Shown here piece by piece: positions 36,901 through 46,839 of a stretch of 64,000 nucleotides of DNA. Both the position numbers and the translations under genes were made by a program. The notes under the pieces are model-generated. The model had not been told where the DNA came from. It did not search any database and saw only the letters and a list, made by a program, of their open reading frames with translations. Source of the DNA: Taeniopygia guttata (Eukaryota > Chordata > Aves > Passeriformes > Estrildidae); NCBI RefSeq assembly GCF_048771995.1, contig NC_133027.1:57845501-57909500 (forward strand). Direction: 5' to 3'. The stretch's first letter is position 1; each line of letters starts with the position of its first letter.

Positions 36901-39900
36901 AAGGCCAAATAAGAACTACATTTTTAATAACTCAGAGACATCTGAAGTGCCAAATGATCCTAAGAGAAGAGTTGACTAAATTTTGTTCCTCAGACACAGC
37001 ATTAGATTTTCACGTGCTGTACCACCAAGATTATTTTAAAACATCTGCCAGTGCAATTTCTGCACTGCTGACATCCATAAAAGTTCTTTAAAAAATGTTG
37101 GAAGAATTTATTTCTTTTTTCTCTCTTTTTTCTTCTCCTTCCCCTTCTGTTTTTGTTTTGGGTTTTTCTATCTGACTGTGGAGCTACTTGTGTGTAATTT
37201 GCTGGCCATTGAGAACTGTATCTGAAAAAAAATTACTAGGCATTTTTAGGTGTTCCAGATGAAGGTAACCTAACAAAATATAAGTGATGTATGGTATAGA
37301 ATTATGTGAAGAGAATCAGAAGCTGAAGTGACAAATGTAACAGGTTCACCTTCTGGTTCACTGAGTTCATAGTGAATGTATAGCAAATCACTAAATCACA
37401 GTTCCTTATAGTGATGTTTTTTTTCTTATTCTGAAGCTCCTCCTCAGTATGAATGTGGGAAATCCAAGTTCAGACCAAAATTGTGTGCTCAAAGGATTGT
37501 CGCAGGGTGTGTTTCGCATCCGCACTCCTGGCCCTGGCAGATCAGCCTCCGTACCAGGTATGATTATTCCCTATTACATCAGACACTACATGCAAAGAAA
37601 CCTTGTCTCTCATACAATGCTACAGCAAGTGGTTCAGGCAGTCTAAACCTTGGTTTTAATTTAAAAATAGCTCAAGGGTAAACATTGTGTATGCTATTCT
37701 TAAAGAAGGTCATTTAGACAACCAACTATTTTGTGACAAATCAGTTCTTAATTGTTAATTTCAAAAACATTTTCAGTAGAAGGCAGAATGATTTCAAATC
37801 TGTTACTATATTCTACAATAGAATCAGTTTCCAATGAATAAAAGCTACAGGATGGCTAGTACACCTCTTGATCAATCCTTCCATGTAAACATTTGATCCT
37901 ACTGGCAAAGTTATTAATAAAACTGGTAATCAAAGCCATTTACAGAACTTTATGACTGTGATAAGGACAAAAAAAAAGTAAAAATCTCTAAAATGGTGAA
38001 CCTCACTGCACACAGGGTTTTCCAGCAATAGAAACACTGACTAAGAATGAAGATCTAGGTATTTTCATACAAGGCCTCCTAAAAATGTCCACAAAACCTT
38101 ACTGCTATTGTAAGAAAGGAAAGCAAAACATTTCTTAATGAAATTGTGGAATCATGTCTTTAGTTTGCAAAGGCACACATGATAGAAATATTACCAGATA
38201 AATTCAAGCAGGTTTAACTTCCCCATCTTAAACTACTGCCCTTTTCATGACATTTTGCTCTATTACAGTTATGGTCTGCATTTCTGTGGGGGAACTCTGA
38301 TAGATCCTCAATGGGTTCTTACTGCTGCCCACTGCTTAGAAAAGTAAGTATCTGTTATAATCTTCACCAGCAACTTCTTACATGGGATAGAAAATAACAG
38401 GAGAAACAAGAGACCAAATAAACTAACCCAAGCTGGTTGTGAACAGCTTGCAAGCAGCTGAGAATTGAGCCAAATCTATTTGAGTCATTGCTGAATTCAT
38501 CATTCAAAAGCTGAATTTTGACTGTAAAACAGAGTGACAGTGATAACTCCTGCCACTTTGATTTCATGTGCCATTATAAGGGATTAAGTTTACTCCAAAG
38601 CTGGCTATCTGGCTTTGGTAGAACTAGGCGCTCAATAGCATTGTAAATGGTCTTTGTTCTGGTTGTGTGTTCATCAGCTCACCATGTGCAATCATTTCCA
38701 ATAGGTCCTCACGACCAGCTGCATATAAAGTATACCTTGGGTTACACAAAGAAGTGGCAACAGAGCCGTCAGTACAAATACGTGATGTAGAGAAGTTGTT
38801 CAAGGAGCCACGCAGAGCAGATATTGCTCTGCTCAAACTGAGCAGGTACCTTCTTACCTGAAGCACTCCTTTGTTCTGATGGGACAAGATGACTAAAAAG
38901 TAGTTGCTGGTGGTGTAGAAATGAGTGTTTCTGCATAGTCTGTGTTTAATTAGTGATTTGAGACCCCCTCTTTCTTCCCTTTCTGCAGAGACTCCGGGGT
39001 TTCAGAAGGGGAAAGGCTGCCTTTGGGAGGGGAGGAGGGCTAGGAGCAGTTAGCCAGGCTGGAAATGCACTGGGTGTCAGCTGCTGGAAGGTGAGGCAGA
39101 ATAGAAGGAGGTAATGCCTAGAGGAGCTTTCAGTCTGTGTTTTTACATGCTTGTACCTTGATGAGGTAATGATGACTGAAACCTGCAACATTATCATGAT
39201 GCTACTCTATGCTGTTTCCATGCTGTGGTGGGGAGGCTTCCTTCCAGCAGGGCTGGCCAGTGGCAGGCAGAGTTTAATGCAATGCCCAGTATGAACCTTC
39301 TTGCATCCATTTTCATTCATCAAAAATGCCCTCTGTGGAACTGTGCAATCCAAAGGAACTTGTCCGTGCAGCTGCAAGCAGATGTGAATGTGTGGTGCTT
39401 GGGCTTTCAGTGCTGTGGCTGCAGTGCATGTCCGAAACAGATGCAGGGTCAGCTTAAAAATGTGGTTTCTAAATGAGCTTTTGCTGCACCCAAAGGCAAG
39501 TCCGATGGCAAGTCAGGTGGATTTAGGTTCTGTTGTGCGCTAAGTGTCCTGACAGAAAGTGATTTAAAATCAGCCTGGATGCAGAAAGAGCAAGCTAACA
39601 CCTAGGTGTTAAATGCCACTAAATTATACCCTTTGTAATAGTTTTGTAATTAGGTTCTGTTGCCTATGCAGTAGCCTAAGTCAAAGCATTCTCCTGGATT
39701 AATGTTGGTTCTTTTCATGTTTCAGACTTTTCACTTTTGTGTATCACTTTCTGTGGGTTTAGAGCCTAAAAAGCAATTTTGCATGTCATGTATCTCAAAA
39801 AACTGAAACTAAGTATTTAAATGATAAAAGACTAAATATATATAGAATCTTTTTAGAAACCTGAATTAGAACCTAGTATTAAGTATAATTGTACTAATGA

Positions 39901-41950
39901 TTGTTCTTCTGTTCATTTCAGACCAGCAGTCATTAATAATCATGTAATCCCAGTTTGTTTACCAAAAGAAAACTCTGTGTTAGGAGGAAGAGAGGACTGT
40001 TATGTGACAGGCTGGGGGGATACAAAAGGTGAGATAGCATTAACACATTTAAAAGCTCCATGTTTGCAGACTGGTATCCAAAGTGTGCCCTCTCTTGTGC
40101 CCCACACAAGAGAAAAACTTATGATGAAAAACTTATTTCATCAAAATTCATCAGGTACTACTAAACTTCCCACTGTCTCTCTGACACTGATTCTCCTAAA
40201 TCATTCAATGCCATGTAAACTGAAACCCTCTCAACAGATGCTATAAGAGGAGAAGCAGAGCTAAGGAATCACTTCTCTCTCAGTCCATATGCTTTTCCCC
40301 AAAGTGGGCTTTTGCCCAATTGGATGGAAAGATTTTCTAGATTTATATTATTTCTTAATCACATAAATGTGAGTTTTCTCATTCTCTTGAGTGATTCTTC
40401 CTCCCAGCCAGGCTGGTTCACATCTCACACAAATAAAACCCTCATTTTCAAAACCCCTCACTCTGCCTTGGTAAAGAAGTGCATTGGGTACTTTCTCTGC
40501 CTCCTTGCCCATCATGCCATTTTCAACTGTTTGCTTCCTACCTGATTTCTTCCACACAAAATTCAGATATAGAGAAATAAAATGGCTTTGGAGTGACTTC
40601 CACAAGTATCTGTGGGTACTGGATCCACGTGGATGTACTGTAAGAACAGAAAGGTCAGTGGTAGGTGGTAGAAGGTGATAAGTACCATAATACTGATAAT
40701 GCTTACTGATTTTGGTATACCTTCATATTGGGCCTGGGAAGTGTACGCACAGTGCACACTATGCTGATTTTACTGCTTATCCATATCCTGATATTTGCGT
40801 GTTGTGAATATGATATTTACTTCCGTCATTCATTCTTTTTTTGTCTCATATTTATTTGCAAAGGTACTCGTGGTGCTGGCTACTTAAAGGAAACTGGTTT
40901 TCCTGTAATCGAGAATAAAATATGCAACCGCCCTGAATTTTTGAATGGTAGAGTTAAAAATCACGAGCTCTGTGCTGGGAATATTCATGGTGGTACAGAT
41001 ACCTGCCAGGTAAGAAAGTCTGTGAACATGAGAGTCAGTTGTAAAGTACATTCAAATCAAATAGGGCATTGCTTTTTGGGCTTTAGAGGCCCAGAATTAT
41101 CCTCGGGATGTTACCACACCACATGTATCTGAGCTGAAAAATGTCCACATATTCTCTTTCCTTGCTCCTTTGTCTGCTGCTGGGAAGTGTGGCAATTTTT
41201 CAGATAAGCCTGAACTCCAGAGCACGTGGTAATACACAGCTGTACAAGTCATGGGTGTGAAAGCCAACTTAGAATGAGAAAAGGTCTGATTTTCTTTCTC
41301 CAGATCCTCATGCTAGCCTCAGCCAAATTACCTCCAATGTCCAAGATAGCTCAGTTAACTATATCTCAGTTAGAAGTCAAGGAAGGATGCAGCGGAGCCT
41401 GCCATGCAGGCAAAACAAGGGCCAAAGGAACTGTGAACTTCCAAGTATCAGTGCCACTGGATCATCTAGTAACAACAGAAACCTATGAAGTACTCAGAAA
41501 AGAGACTGAGGGAGGAAGCACAGTTAAAGTTAACAAGGGCAATCAGATTATTTTTCAATAAATCTCCTTACTTCAAAAATAAATGTAATGCCTGGTGACA
41601 TGAAGAGGCCTTTTATTGTAAAAGTGTTCAACAAAATGCATGGCAAATTCTTGCCTTGCTGGAATTCCAGTGTTTCCTTATAACTACTGTGTCCTTTGCA
41701 TGTAGGAAGTACTTCTATTTCTGTGCCTCCTGTGGGAAGGCCACATGGGTCTGAAAAGAAGGAATCATCCTGTTCTTTTGCTGTTTAGGGGGACAGTGGA
41801 GGACCTCTAGTCTGTCTGGACCAAGATAAATTTGTTCAACATGGAGTCACCTCATGGGGCCTTGGCTGTGCCCAACCCATGAAACCTGGTGTTTATGTTC
41901 GAGTCTCCAACTATATTCCTTGGATTAAAAGTGTGATGGAAAGCAACTAA
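18915..41950 (+). CDS. PLG: Plasminogen (19 coding exons, 802 aa predicted)
   Basis: Secreted zymogen of plasmin, the serine protease that dissolves fibrin; tPA or uPA cleaves it after an Arg to activate it. Joining 19 exons with GT/AG borders and matching phases gives 2409 nt. Domains by residue: signal peptide 1-19, PAN/apple about 20-97, kringles 1 to 5 (about 98-552, two exons each), activation site Arg572-Ile573 between Cys569 and Cys577, and the protease domain to 802. The triad is His614 (TAAHC), Asp657 (DIALL) and Ser752 (GDSGG), with spacings of 43 and 95 as in human plasmin; the S1 specificity Asp is 746. Most exon lengths equal those I recall for human PLG; exons 9, 10 and 11 differ by multiples of three (131, 166 and 167 nt). 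The Cys pair that links kringles 2 and 3 in human is conserved (VECMHC and NYPCQ). No break was found. The five kringles and PAN domain exclude HGF and MST1, and the intact triad excludes a decoy. Confidence 0.97.
22109..22244 (+). CDS. PLG: PLG exon 2 (end of signal, PAN domain)
   Basis: Acceptor CCTATTAG and donor AG|GTAATT, 136 nt. It completes VQG and opens the mature chain at STLDRYV, then the PAN segment with [15 protein letters not shown], whose three cysteines match the human ones. The PAN domain holds the closed conformation of native plasminogen by contacting kringles 4 and 5. Confidence 0.95.
24427..24533 (+). CDS. PLG: PLG exon 3 (PAN domain)
   Basis: Acceptor TTTAACAG and donor A|GTATGT, 107 nt. 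Encodes [11 protein letters not shown] through NAVLYEKR. The fourth PAN cysteine is in DQQC. The Lys-Arg before the next exon corresponds to the region where plasmin removes the N-terminal peptide in human (Lys77-Lys78). Confidence 0.94.
27533..27647 (+). CDS. PLG: PLG exon 4 (kringle 1, first half)
   Basis: Acceptor CATTTCAG and donor AA|GTAAGG, 115 nt. Encodes [15 protein letters not shown] through [12 protein letters not shown], with the kringle cysteines and the YRG and W landmarks. The exon starts and ends in the phases seen in the other kringle first-half exons. Confidence 0.95.
28538..28677 (+). CDS. PLG: PLG exon 5 (kringle 1, second half)
   Basis: Acceptor GTTCTAG and donor G|GTCAGG, 140 nt. 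Contains [21 protein letters not shown] and [10 protein letters not shown]. The Asp-x-Asp of the anionic lysine-binding centre (PDQD) and the aromatic residues are kept, so kringle 1 should bind lysine and fibrin C-terminal lysines. Confidence 0.96.
29280..29400 (+). CDS. PLG: PLG exon 6 (kringle 2, first half)
   Basis: Acceptor TTCCTACAG and donor AA|GTGAGT, 121 nt. Encodes [13 protein letters not shown] through [17 protein letters not shown]. The extra Cys in CMHC is the partner of a Cys in kringle 3 in human plasminogen, and both are present here. Confidence 0.95.
29531..29649 (+). CDS. PLG: PLG exon 7 (kringle 2, second half)
   Basis: Acceptor CTGGTTCAG and donor A|GTGAGT, 119 nt. Encodes [17 protein letters not shown] then PRPWCFTT and [10 protein letters not shown]. 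The anionic centre is Asp-Gly-Glu, as in the weakly lysine-binding human kringle 2 (Asp-Arg-Glu). Confidence 0.95.
30512..30674 (+). CDS. PLG: PLG exon 8 (linker and kringle 3, first half)
   Basis: Acceptor CTGTAACAG and donor CA|GTAAGT, 163 nt. A Pro-rich linker ([10 protein letters not shown]) leads into [13 protein letters not shown] and [21 protein letters not shown]. The human kringle 3 sequon (HNRT) is HART here, so that glycosylation site is absent. The last Cys is the kringle 2-3 bridge residue. Confidence 0.95.
31239..31369 (+). CDS. PLG: PLG exon 9 (kringle 3, second half)
   Basis: Acceptor TGTTTTAG and donor G|GTAAGA, 131 nt, apparently 15 nt shorter than human, the loss being in the kringle 3-4 linker. 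Encodes [17 protein letters not shown] then [17 protein letters not shown]. Asp328 and Glu330 form an acidic pair where human has Asp and Lys. Asn339-Thr-Thr is a possible N-glycosylation site. Confidence 0.95.
32183..32348 (+). CDS. PLG: PLG exon 10 (linker and kringle 4, first half)
   Basis: Acceptor TTCACTGCAG and donor GC|GTACGT, 166 nt. The acidic linker [13 protein letters not shown] precedes [11 protein letters not shown] and [22 protein letters not shown]. Asn407-Lys-Thr is a sequon at the position glycosylated in human kringle 3. Lys408 would be the cationic residue of the lysine-binding site. Confidence 0.95.
33117..33283 (+). CDS. PLG: PLG exon 11 (kringle 4, second half, and linker)
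   Basis: Acceptor CATTTGTAG and donor G|GTGAGA, 167 nt. Encodes [19 protein letters not shown] and [12 protein letters not shown] with a complete lysine-binding set (Asp-Ala-Asp, Trp, Tyr, Arg, Trp), then a Pro/Thr/Gln-rich linker of about 20 residues that differs from the human linker. Confidence 0.95.
34209..34357 (+). CDS. PLG: PLG exon 12 (kringle 5, first half)
   Basis: Acceptor TTTTCACAG, 149 nt. Encodes [12 protein letters not shown] and [28 protein letters not shown]. The donor is AAT|GTAAAC in phase 0. This is 16 nt further into the kringle than the phase-2 introns of kringles 1 to 4, so GLEKN sits at the end of this exon. The downstream exon starts in phase 0 at TyrCys, which confirms the choice. 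Confidence 0.92.
35802..35895 (+). CDS. PLG: PLG exon 13 (kringle 5, second half)
   Basis: Acceptor TTTGTTACAG and donor C|GTAATT, 94 nt. Encodes [14 protein letters not shown] then [17 protein letters not shown], ending at Cys552. The Asp-Gly-Asp pair is kept. Kringle 5 binds N-alkyl amines and intact fibrin in human plasminogen. Confidence 0.94.
37437..37557 (+). CDS. PLG: PLG exon 14 (activation site)
   Basis: Acceptor TATTCTGAAG and donor AG|GTATGA, 121 nt. Encodes [20 protein letters not shown] then [18 protein letters not shown]. The activation bond is Arg572-Ile573, bracketed by Cys569 and Cys577 as in human. The residue after Ile-Val is Ala (GCA), where most trypsin-fold proteases have Gly. 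Confidence 0.94.
38269..38343 (+). CDS. PLG: PLG exon 15 (catalytic His)
   Basis: Acceptor CTATTACAG and donor AA|GTAAGT, 75 nt. Encodes [21 protein letters not shown], with His614 of the triad in TAAHC. Confidence 0.96.
38705..38845 (+). CDS. PLG: PLG exon 16 (catalytic Asp)
   Basis: Acceptor TTCCAATAG and donor AG|GTACCT, 141 nt. Encodes [13 protein letters not shown] and [15 protein letters not shown], with Asp657 of the triad in DIALL, 43 residues after His614. Confidence 0.96.
39922..40028 (+). CDS. PLG: PLG exon 17 (protease domain)
   Basis: Acceptor GTTCATTTCAG and donor G|GTGAGA, 107 nt. Encodes [19 protein letters not shown] and [11 protein letters not shown], a conserved part of the second beta-barrel. 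Confidence 0.96.
40864..41009 (+). CDS. PLG: PLG exon 18 (S1 pocket Asp)
   Basis: Acceptor TTTGCAAAG and donor CAG|GTAAGA, 146 nt, ending in phase 0. Encodes [26 protein letters not shown] and GGTDTCQ. Asp746 in this last motif gives the trypsin-like preference for Lys and Arg. Confidence 0.96.
41304..41561 (+). other. Candidate alternative terminal exon in PLG intron 18
   Basis: A pyrimidine tract and acceptor (TTTCTTTCTCCAG, 41,291-41,303) opens a stop-free stretch of 85 codons in phase 0, the phase in which exon 18 ends. The stop TAA (41,559-41,561) overlaps an AATAAA (41,557-41,562), and another AATAAA follows at 41,578-41,583. Splicing exon 18 to this block would give a plasminogen chain with His and Asp but no catalytic Ser exon. 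The peptide begins [14 protein letters not shown] and later contains [12 protein letters not shown]; it matches no family I recognise. A chance open frame in an intron is the main alternative. Confidence 0.25.
41789..41950 (+). CDS. PLG: PLG exon 19 (catalytic Ser, stop)
   Basis: Acceptor TGCTGTTTAG. Encodes [49 protein letters not shown] and ends ESN plus TAA at 41,948-41,950. Ser752 of the triad is in GDSGG. Confidence 0.97.
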   Translation, partial: GDSGGPLVCLDQDKFVQHGVTSWGLGCAQPMKPGVYVRVSNYIPWIKSVMESN

Positions 41951-42049
41951 TCCTGGGTATGGACTGCCCTCTCCTGGAAAGCAGCATGCACGTCAGAAAT
42001 ACAAGATCCAAGTGCAATATTAAAGCTACAATCATTCATAAGAAAGCAA

Positions 42050-42055
42050 AATAAA
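42050..42055 (+). terminator. PLG: PLG poly(A) signal
   Basis: AATAAA lies 100 nt after the PLG stop codon in AT-rich DNA, which gives a short 3' untranslated region. It is the first canonical signal after the stop. Confidence 0.75.
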
Positions 42056-42507
42056 TATGATCTCCATTTTAAATGGCTATAAATTGATAGTCATCGCCAA
42101 GAAGCCCAGCTTCTGTCACCCTCTTTCTATATGTTCTATAGTTTGTTTGCTATGTCTGATGATAGACTTACCCACCTCTGAAATACATGTTGAAAATTCC
42201 AACCTTTTCCGTAACTGGACACATGCATTTTAATTTTTTGTTAGTTCTTCAATGACATTTTCTTTTAAGGTTATCATTTTCAAGATATTCTGTTTCTAAC
42301 ATATGAAGAAATGAGAATACTTTTTATTTTCTATGAGTTGTCTGAACCTATTACCAATTTGATTCTAAAAACCAAAGAAGAATCTCACAGTACATATCTT
42401 ATATGCCTGTGAAGTTTTATTACATCTATCTGATAGCATTAAATACATGGAATGGGGGAAAAAAAAGGAAGAAAAAAAACCACATTTGGTTTGTGTTTTC
42501 ATATTTT

Positions 42508-42513
42508 TTTATT
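42508..42513 (-). terminator. Possible distal SLC22A3 poly(A) signal
   Basis: TTTATT on the plus strand is AATAAA on the minus strand, in a very A-rich minus-strand context. Use of this site would give a 3' untranslated region of about 4.3 kb ending only 450 bp from the PLG 3' end. It is a motif match only. Confidence 0.25.
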
Positions 42514-42610
42514 GTCATGGGAATACATGTGTTACAAAAGTATAAATTCTACATCAAAGCTATAAAACAGTGAATAAAAAAACAGCCTTACCCTGAAGTT
42601 AGTCCCTAGT

Positions 42611-42634
42611 AAAGAAAAGAAAAGAAAAGAAAAT
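42611..42634 (+). repeat. AAAAG microsatellite
   Basis: About five copies of a pentamer (AAAGA) in a row. Confidence 0.85.
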
Positions 42635-43090
42635 AGCTATCAATAGGTACCACAAATAGTGACAATGCATCTACATATTATAAAATTGTGTGCCCATAGT
42701 ACCCATTTATTTCTTTGTATAACATTATCTGACTACATAATTGTTAGATGTACATTTTTCTCCTCTAGAAGAAGATTATGTACACATGTGATTATAGGGA
42801 GTGTAAGCTTAAACCTTTCAAAATGCTTCCCAGGGAAAGCTTGACACATACTTGCCAAAGTGAAACAATTGCTGACCATGATCTCCCGCTCACATCCTGC
42901 CTCTCCGGCAGATAAAAGCAGGGAGCTCCCCACAGGCATCTGGAGACCCCCAGTTCTCCACAGGGTCCTTCTGGCCTCCCCAGGGTGTGCAGAGTCTATT
43001 CCAAGTAAAACAGCAACTTCCTGGGGTGGGCTGTCCATTTTCTGCACTCCCAGACAAGACAAACTGCATGTCATTTTTTAAATTGTTTTG

Positions 43091-43156
43091 GGTTTTTTTT
43101 GTTTGTTTGTTTGTTTGTTTTTTGTTGTTGTTGGTTTTTTTTTTTTGTAAACTTGC
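43091..43156 (+). repeat. GTTT/GTT simple repeat
   Basis: Tandem GTTT units followed by GTT units and T runs, T-rich throughout. Confidence 0.85.
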
Positions 43157-46100
43157 ACATGCAGAAGGGATGCGTTGCATGCTAGGAGTTTTGGTTTGGT
43201 TTGTTTTTTGTTCTCCCAGTGCCTTAAATGGAGAGGAGAACTATTAAGCATAGTTAGGTGGCAGGGTGATTTCTGAAGCTTCTACATCTGGAGCCTGATT
43301 CTGGGAGATAAAATCAACTCAGGGTATTGCCTTCATGAGCAGGAGCAGCTCTGATAAAGCACACACCACCCACCTGTCTGGTCAGAGGGATCCACTGAGC
43401 ACAAATACCCTCCTGCATATTTTCCATATATATCCAATTTGGTCATTAAGCCAGCCAAGAGATTTCTACAATTCTTCCCTGACAAGAGAAATTCTGTGTT
43501 GCAGCTTTTGATTTGTTAAGCTTTTCAGATGTGAACTCTTGAAGGCATAGTTAATACCTGGCTTGTAGACAGAAACCATTGGCCCTGCTCTCCTTACCAA
43601 ACTGGCTAGAAATGCCTGGATATGCCTGAGTGGCCATGAAAGTCCCACCTCATAACACTTCAAACAGTGCCAGTTGTGATCTTTTCCTTCTGCAAGACTG
43701 TCAGGGGCAATACAAATTGTCACTTTTTGTGGTAACCACTTGCACAGACTGGATAAAGAAACCCAGCACATGTGGTGCCAGTGGCACGTTTGACGCAAAA
43801 CAGCACTTTCATCTGTTTGTTGGTCCAAGAAGCCTCTTTGCCAACAGGAAAAACGCAGCTGGGTTTCTGAGGTCACATTGTTCGTGTGCCTTTGGTGATG
43901 GTATAGTGACCCTTTGTCTCTTGTGTACCTCACATCTCTCACTGCACCTCTGGAGGATCCACGTGCAGGACAATTATAGCTGACAGAGTTCAGGCCCTCA
44001 TTGAAGAAGTGCCTCTCACTGCGTGAGCTGGGTCACAACAGCCACTTTGGTGTCAACACGTGCATCTTAGGAGAAAACTGCTGTGCCTCCTGAGAAGCTT
44101 GTAGGACTCTCCTGTAAGTAGTAAGCAGTTGGAGGCACATATGAATTTAGAATAACTCTTTTTAAACAAACAGTCTGTCCTGTGGTCTGCATGCCCACAT
44201 GCATCCAGCTCCATGCAGCTGGTTTTGCTTGGGGCTCTCCCTCGCTGAAGCTCTTCATCTGGTACCACCACCTCATCTGTCACCTCTCACCCACAAGAGT
44301 GGAACCCCAGCATTACCAGACCGCTGGTCATGCACCGCATTATGTACCCACCACACCTTCAGGAGGCAACACAAAGTCTCACAGAGATTGAAGGATTTTT
44401 CAACTTACAAAATCCCTCTTAGGGATAAGAGTCAGTACAGGAGCAATTACAAAATACAAATTCCATCTAAAGTTGCTTGATTAGAAGTAAAAACATATGC
44501 ACATGCTTTTTTCTGCTGTCCTTTACAAAACAAATTTTTTAAGAAATAAATACATTCAAACTTCTGACACTGCTCCAAGCCATTTTACCTACTGAAATTT
44601 ATCACCTACATTATCTTTTGAGCAACACATGAAAAACAAAACATAATCTGAGAAGAGGAAACAAGTCTTTGCATCTCTCATTTCTCAATGTATTTTAGTT
44701 GTCCACAAACTGAAGAAGCTGTCAAATATTATTCACATTTATTTGGAAAGGTGTAGCTTTAAAAGATCTCTGCAATCTTTCTCAAGCTGCTGAAGTGTTT
44801 AACACACCAATTAAAAAAAAAAAACAAACACAAAGAAGAAGCACTAAAGGGAAGAGGGTGGTTCATCTCATCCAGCACCACTTGTGATCACTTCACCCTG
44901 GTTCTCCAAGGTGCCTTCAGCAGGGACTGGCTAGGCTGAGTTTTGTGGCTGGGGGCCTGCACTGAGACACAGCACCTGGGCCAGTGCAAGCCCAAAGCCT
45001 CCAGTTCAGGGCTGGTGTCTGCCAGGCAGCCTTGGGCTATTGTCTTCAGCTATCTACAGAAGATTGTATTGGTCTAGAAGTTTTCTCCTTGTAGCACCTG
45101 TTTTGTGTGGTGTCTTCTAGATTAGCTGTATGTATTGTGAGATTTTAATTTCGTTTCATATCTCTAAGTCATTACTGACTTTTACTAAGCATACCTTTGA
45201 CCTTTACTGTGCCTCAGAGTAAGTTAGAAACAGCCTTGAAAGACAGGCCTTTATCACTAACTGCCTGAAATGTGCAAACATTAGGCTGGGATTATTATTA
45301 AAGGTCCTCTTTTCGTTCAGAAGGGCTGGTGATAAAGGCAGTTGCTGGGAAAAGGCAGGGAGAATTGGGAATTGCTGAAAAGCACAGTATATTCCTCACT
45401 GTAGGAAATCCTCCTGTGCTCCTCGGATGGTGAGACTGGAGTAGTGGTCATTCATTTTCACTGACTGTACCATAGTGCTACAAATCTGTGGTATGAACCT
45501 TCCAAACTCAGCCCTTTATTTGCCTGTGCCAAATATGTTTTTTTGGGAGCTTATAAGGTCCTTTACAATATGTCAGTGAGTTTATTTATTTATTTCTCTG
45601 TTGGTAACAGGATACCTTTTGAATGCCACAAATTTTCAAGTCCTTCCTTGCAAGGTCTGTATTGTTTACCAGTCAGTGGCCAGGACACAATTCTTGATGA
45701 AGGTCATAGAGAAAAAAGGAAAGTCAGTCTGTCCCTGGAATCTACTTAGAGTGCCAGAGTTATTCTGTTACATGTCAGCTTCAAAGGACCAATTAACACT
45801 TACTTCCCTTCATAACCAAAGCTCCTGGCTCATCCCTGCCCAATACAGCTTGACATCTCTGTCAACAGCCCAAAAGAATTATCCCCAAGACAGAAAGATG
45901 ACAAAGAGAGATAATGAACAGAATGCAGAAATTGCAGGTCATCTTGGCAGTGGTGAGGGTGAAGGTATTTGGTTTGTAGGGATGGGCAAAGAGCATGATT
46001 TGCAAAGGAAAAAATCAGCATGCTCTTGAAAGAGGTGTTTGAAAAAGCTCTCAACAGAGGAGAGTAGGCAGAAGCCCTTCCCTTGGAGAGATGAGGGGTG

Positions 46101-46672
46101 TCTCATGAACCCCAGCGTGTCTGGGGAAAGGCACCAATGGGCAGCAGGGCAATCTGTCCTGCAGAGCTACTGCCCTGTGCAGGGAATGACACCTCCAGAA
46201 AGCCCTGGAAAGGTGAGGAGGACTGCTTCCACATTTCAGAAAGCCCTTGAACAAGGAGGGAAGAAGGACTTTTGTTGAAAAGGGTCCCTGTGGATGACAA
46301 TCAGACCAGAGAGAGGTTCTGCTGATGCACACTGATGATTTCCATCCCTCTCAACCAGGGAAAGTGTTACCCTAATCAGTGCCTTCCTTCTTCAGCTGTC
46401 ATAACTTCTACTGGTCCAGATTCTTCAGGAGCGAAGGAGGACCAGTTAAAATAATCATCCTCTCCTCCTCAAGGTCATCTAAACAAGAACTACCATTTAA
46501 ATCATTCCCACACAAATGTAAATCCTAACAAAACAATAAACAAAAGTCTCAAATAGAAACAGAAATAAATATAAGGTCACTGATCTGGACATTCCAAAAT
46601 TTTAAAGCTGTTCTGTTCTCTGTGAAGAACCACAGTCCCTTCTTGCGAAGAGTGTACTCAGAAAAAGAAGTA

Positions 46673-46678
46673 TTTATT
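46673..46678 (-). terminator. Proximal SLC22A3 poly(A) signal
   Basis: AATAAA on the minus strand, about 160 nt after the SLC22A3 stop codon. It is the first canonical signal in the direction of transcription. Confidence 0.5.
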
Positions 46679-46839
46679 CAATATCCATAGAAAAATACAC
46701 TACTTGTACTAAATGTCCTTGTGTTTAGAAGGAAAACATGAAGTTTAATCCATATTCTGCAGCAAATTTTGAAGTTGTGGCATGTGCTGAAAAAAATTCC
46801 CAGTATGGGAACAAAGTTCTTAGTGCTGTCCTTCAAAAG

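Larger units (their letters stand above)
28678..41788 (+). other. PLG introns 5 to 18
   Basis: Introns range from about 0.13 kb (intron 6) to about 1.5 kb (intron 13). Apart from the candidate terminal exon in intron 18, I see nothing beyond ordinary AT-rich intronic sequence. The frame 28,492-29,022 is exon 5 reading into its intron, and 35,592-35,918 is exon 13 with its flanks. Confidence 0.6.
42070..46672. other. Space between convergent PLG and SLC22A3 ends
   Basis: The two stop codons are about 4.9 kb apart. Simple repeats lie at 42,611-42,634 and 43,091-43,156. A minus-strand open frame at 43,466-43,942 (158 codons) shows no recognisable motif. This DNA may be a long SLC22A3 3' untranslated region if the distal signal near 42,510 is used, or intergenic if the proximal one is used. 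Confidence 0.5.

Noticed and set aside
43466-43942. 158-codon minus-strand open frame between the genes
   Set aside because: No domain, signal or conserved motif seen; it lies in presumed 3' untranslated or intergenic DNA with other overlapping frames.
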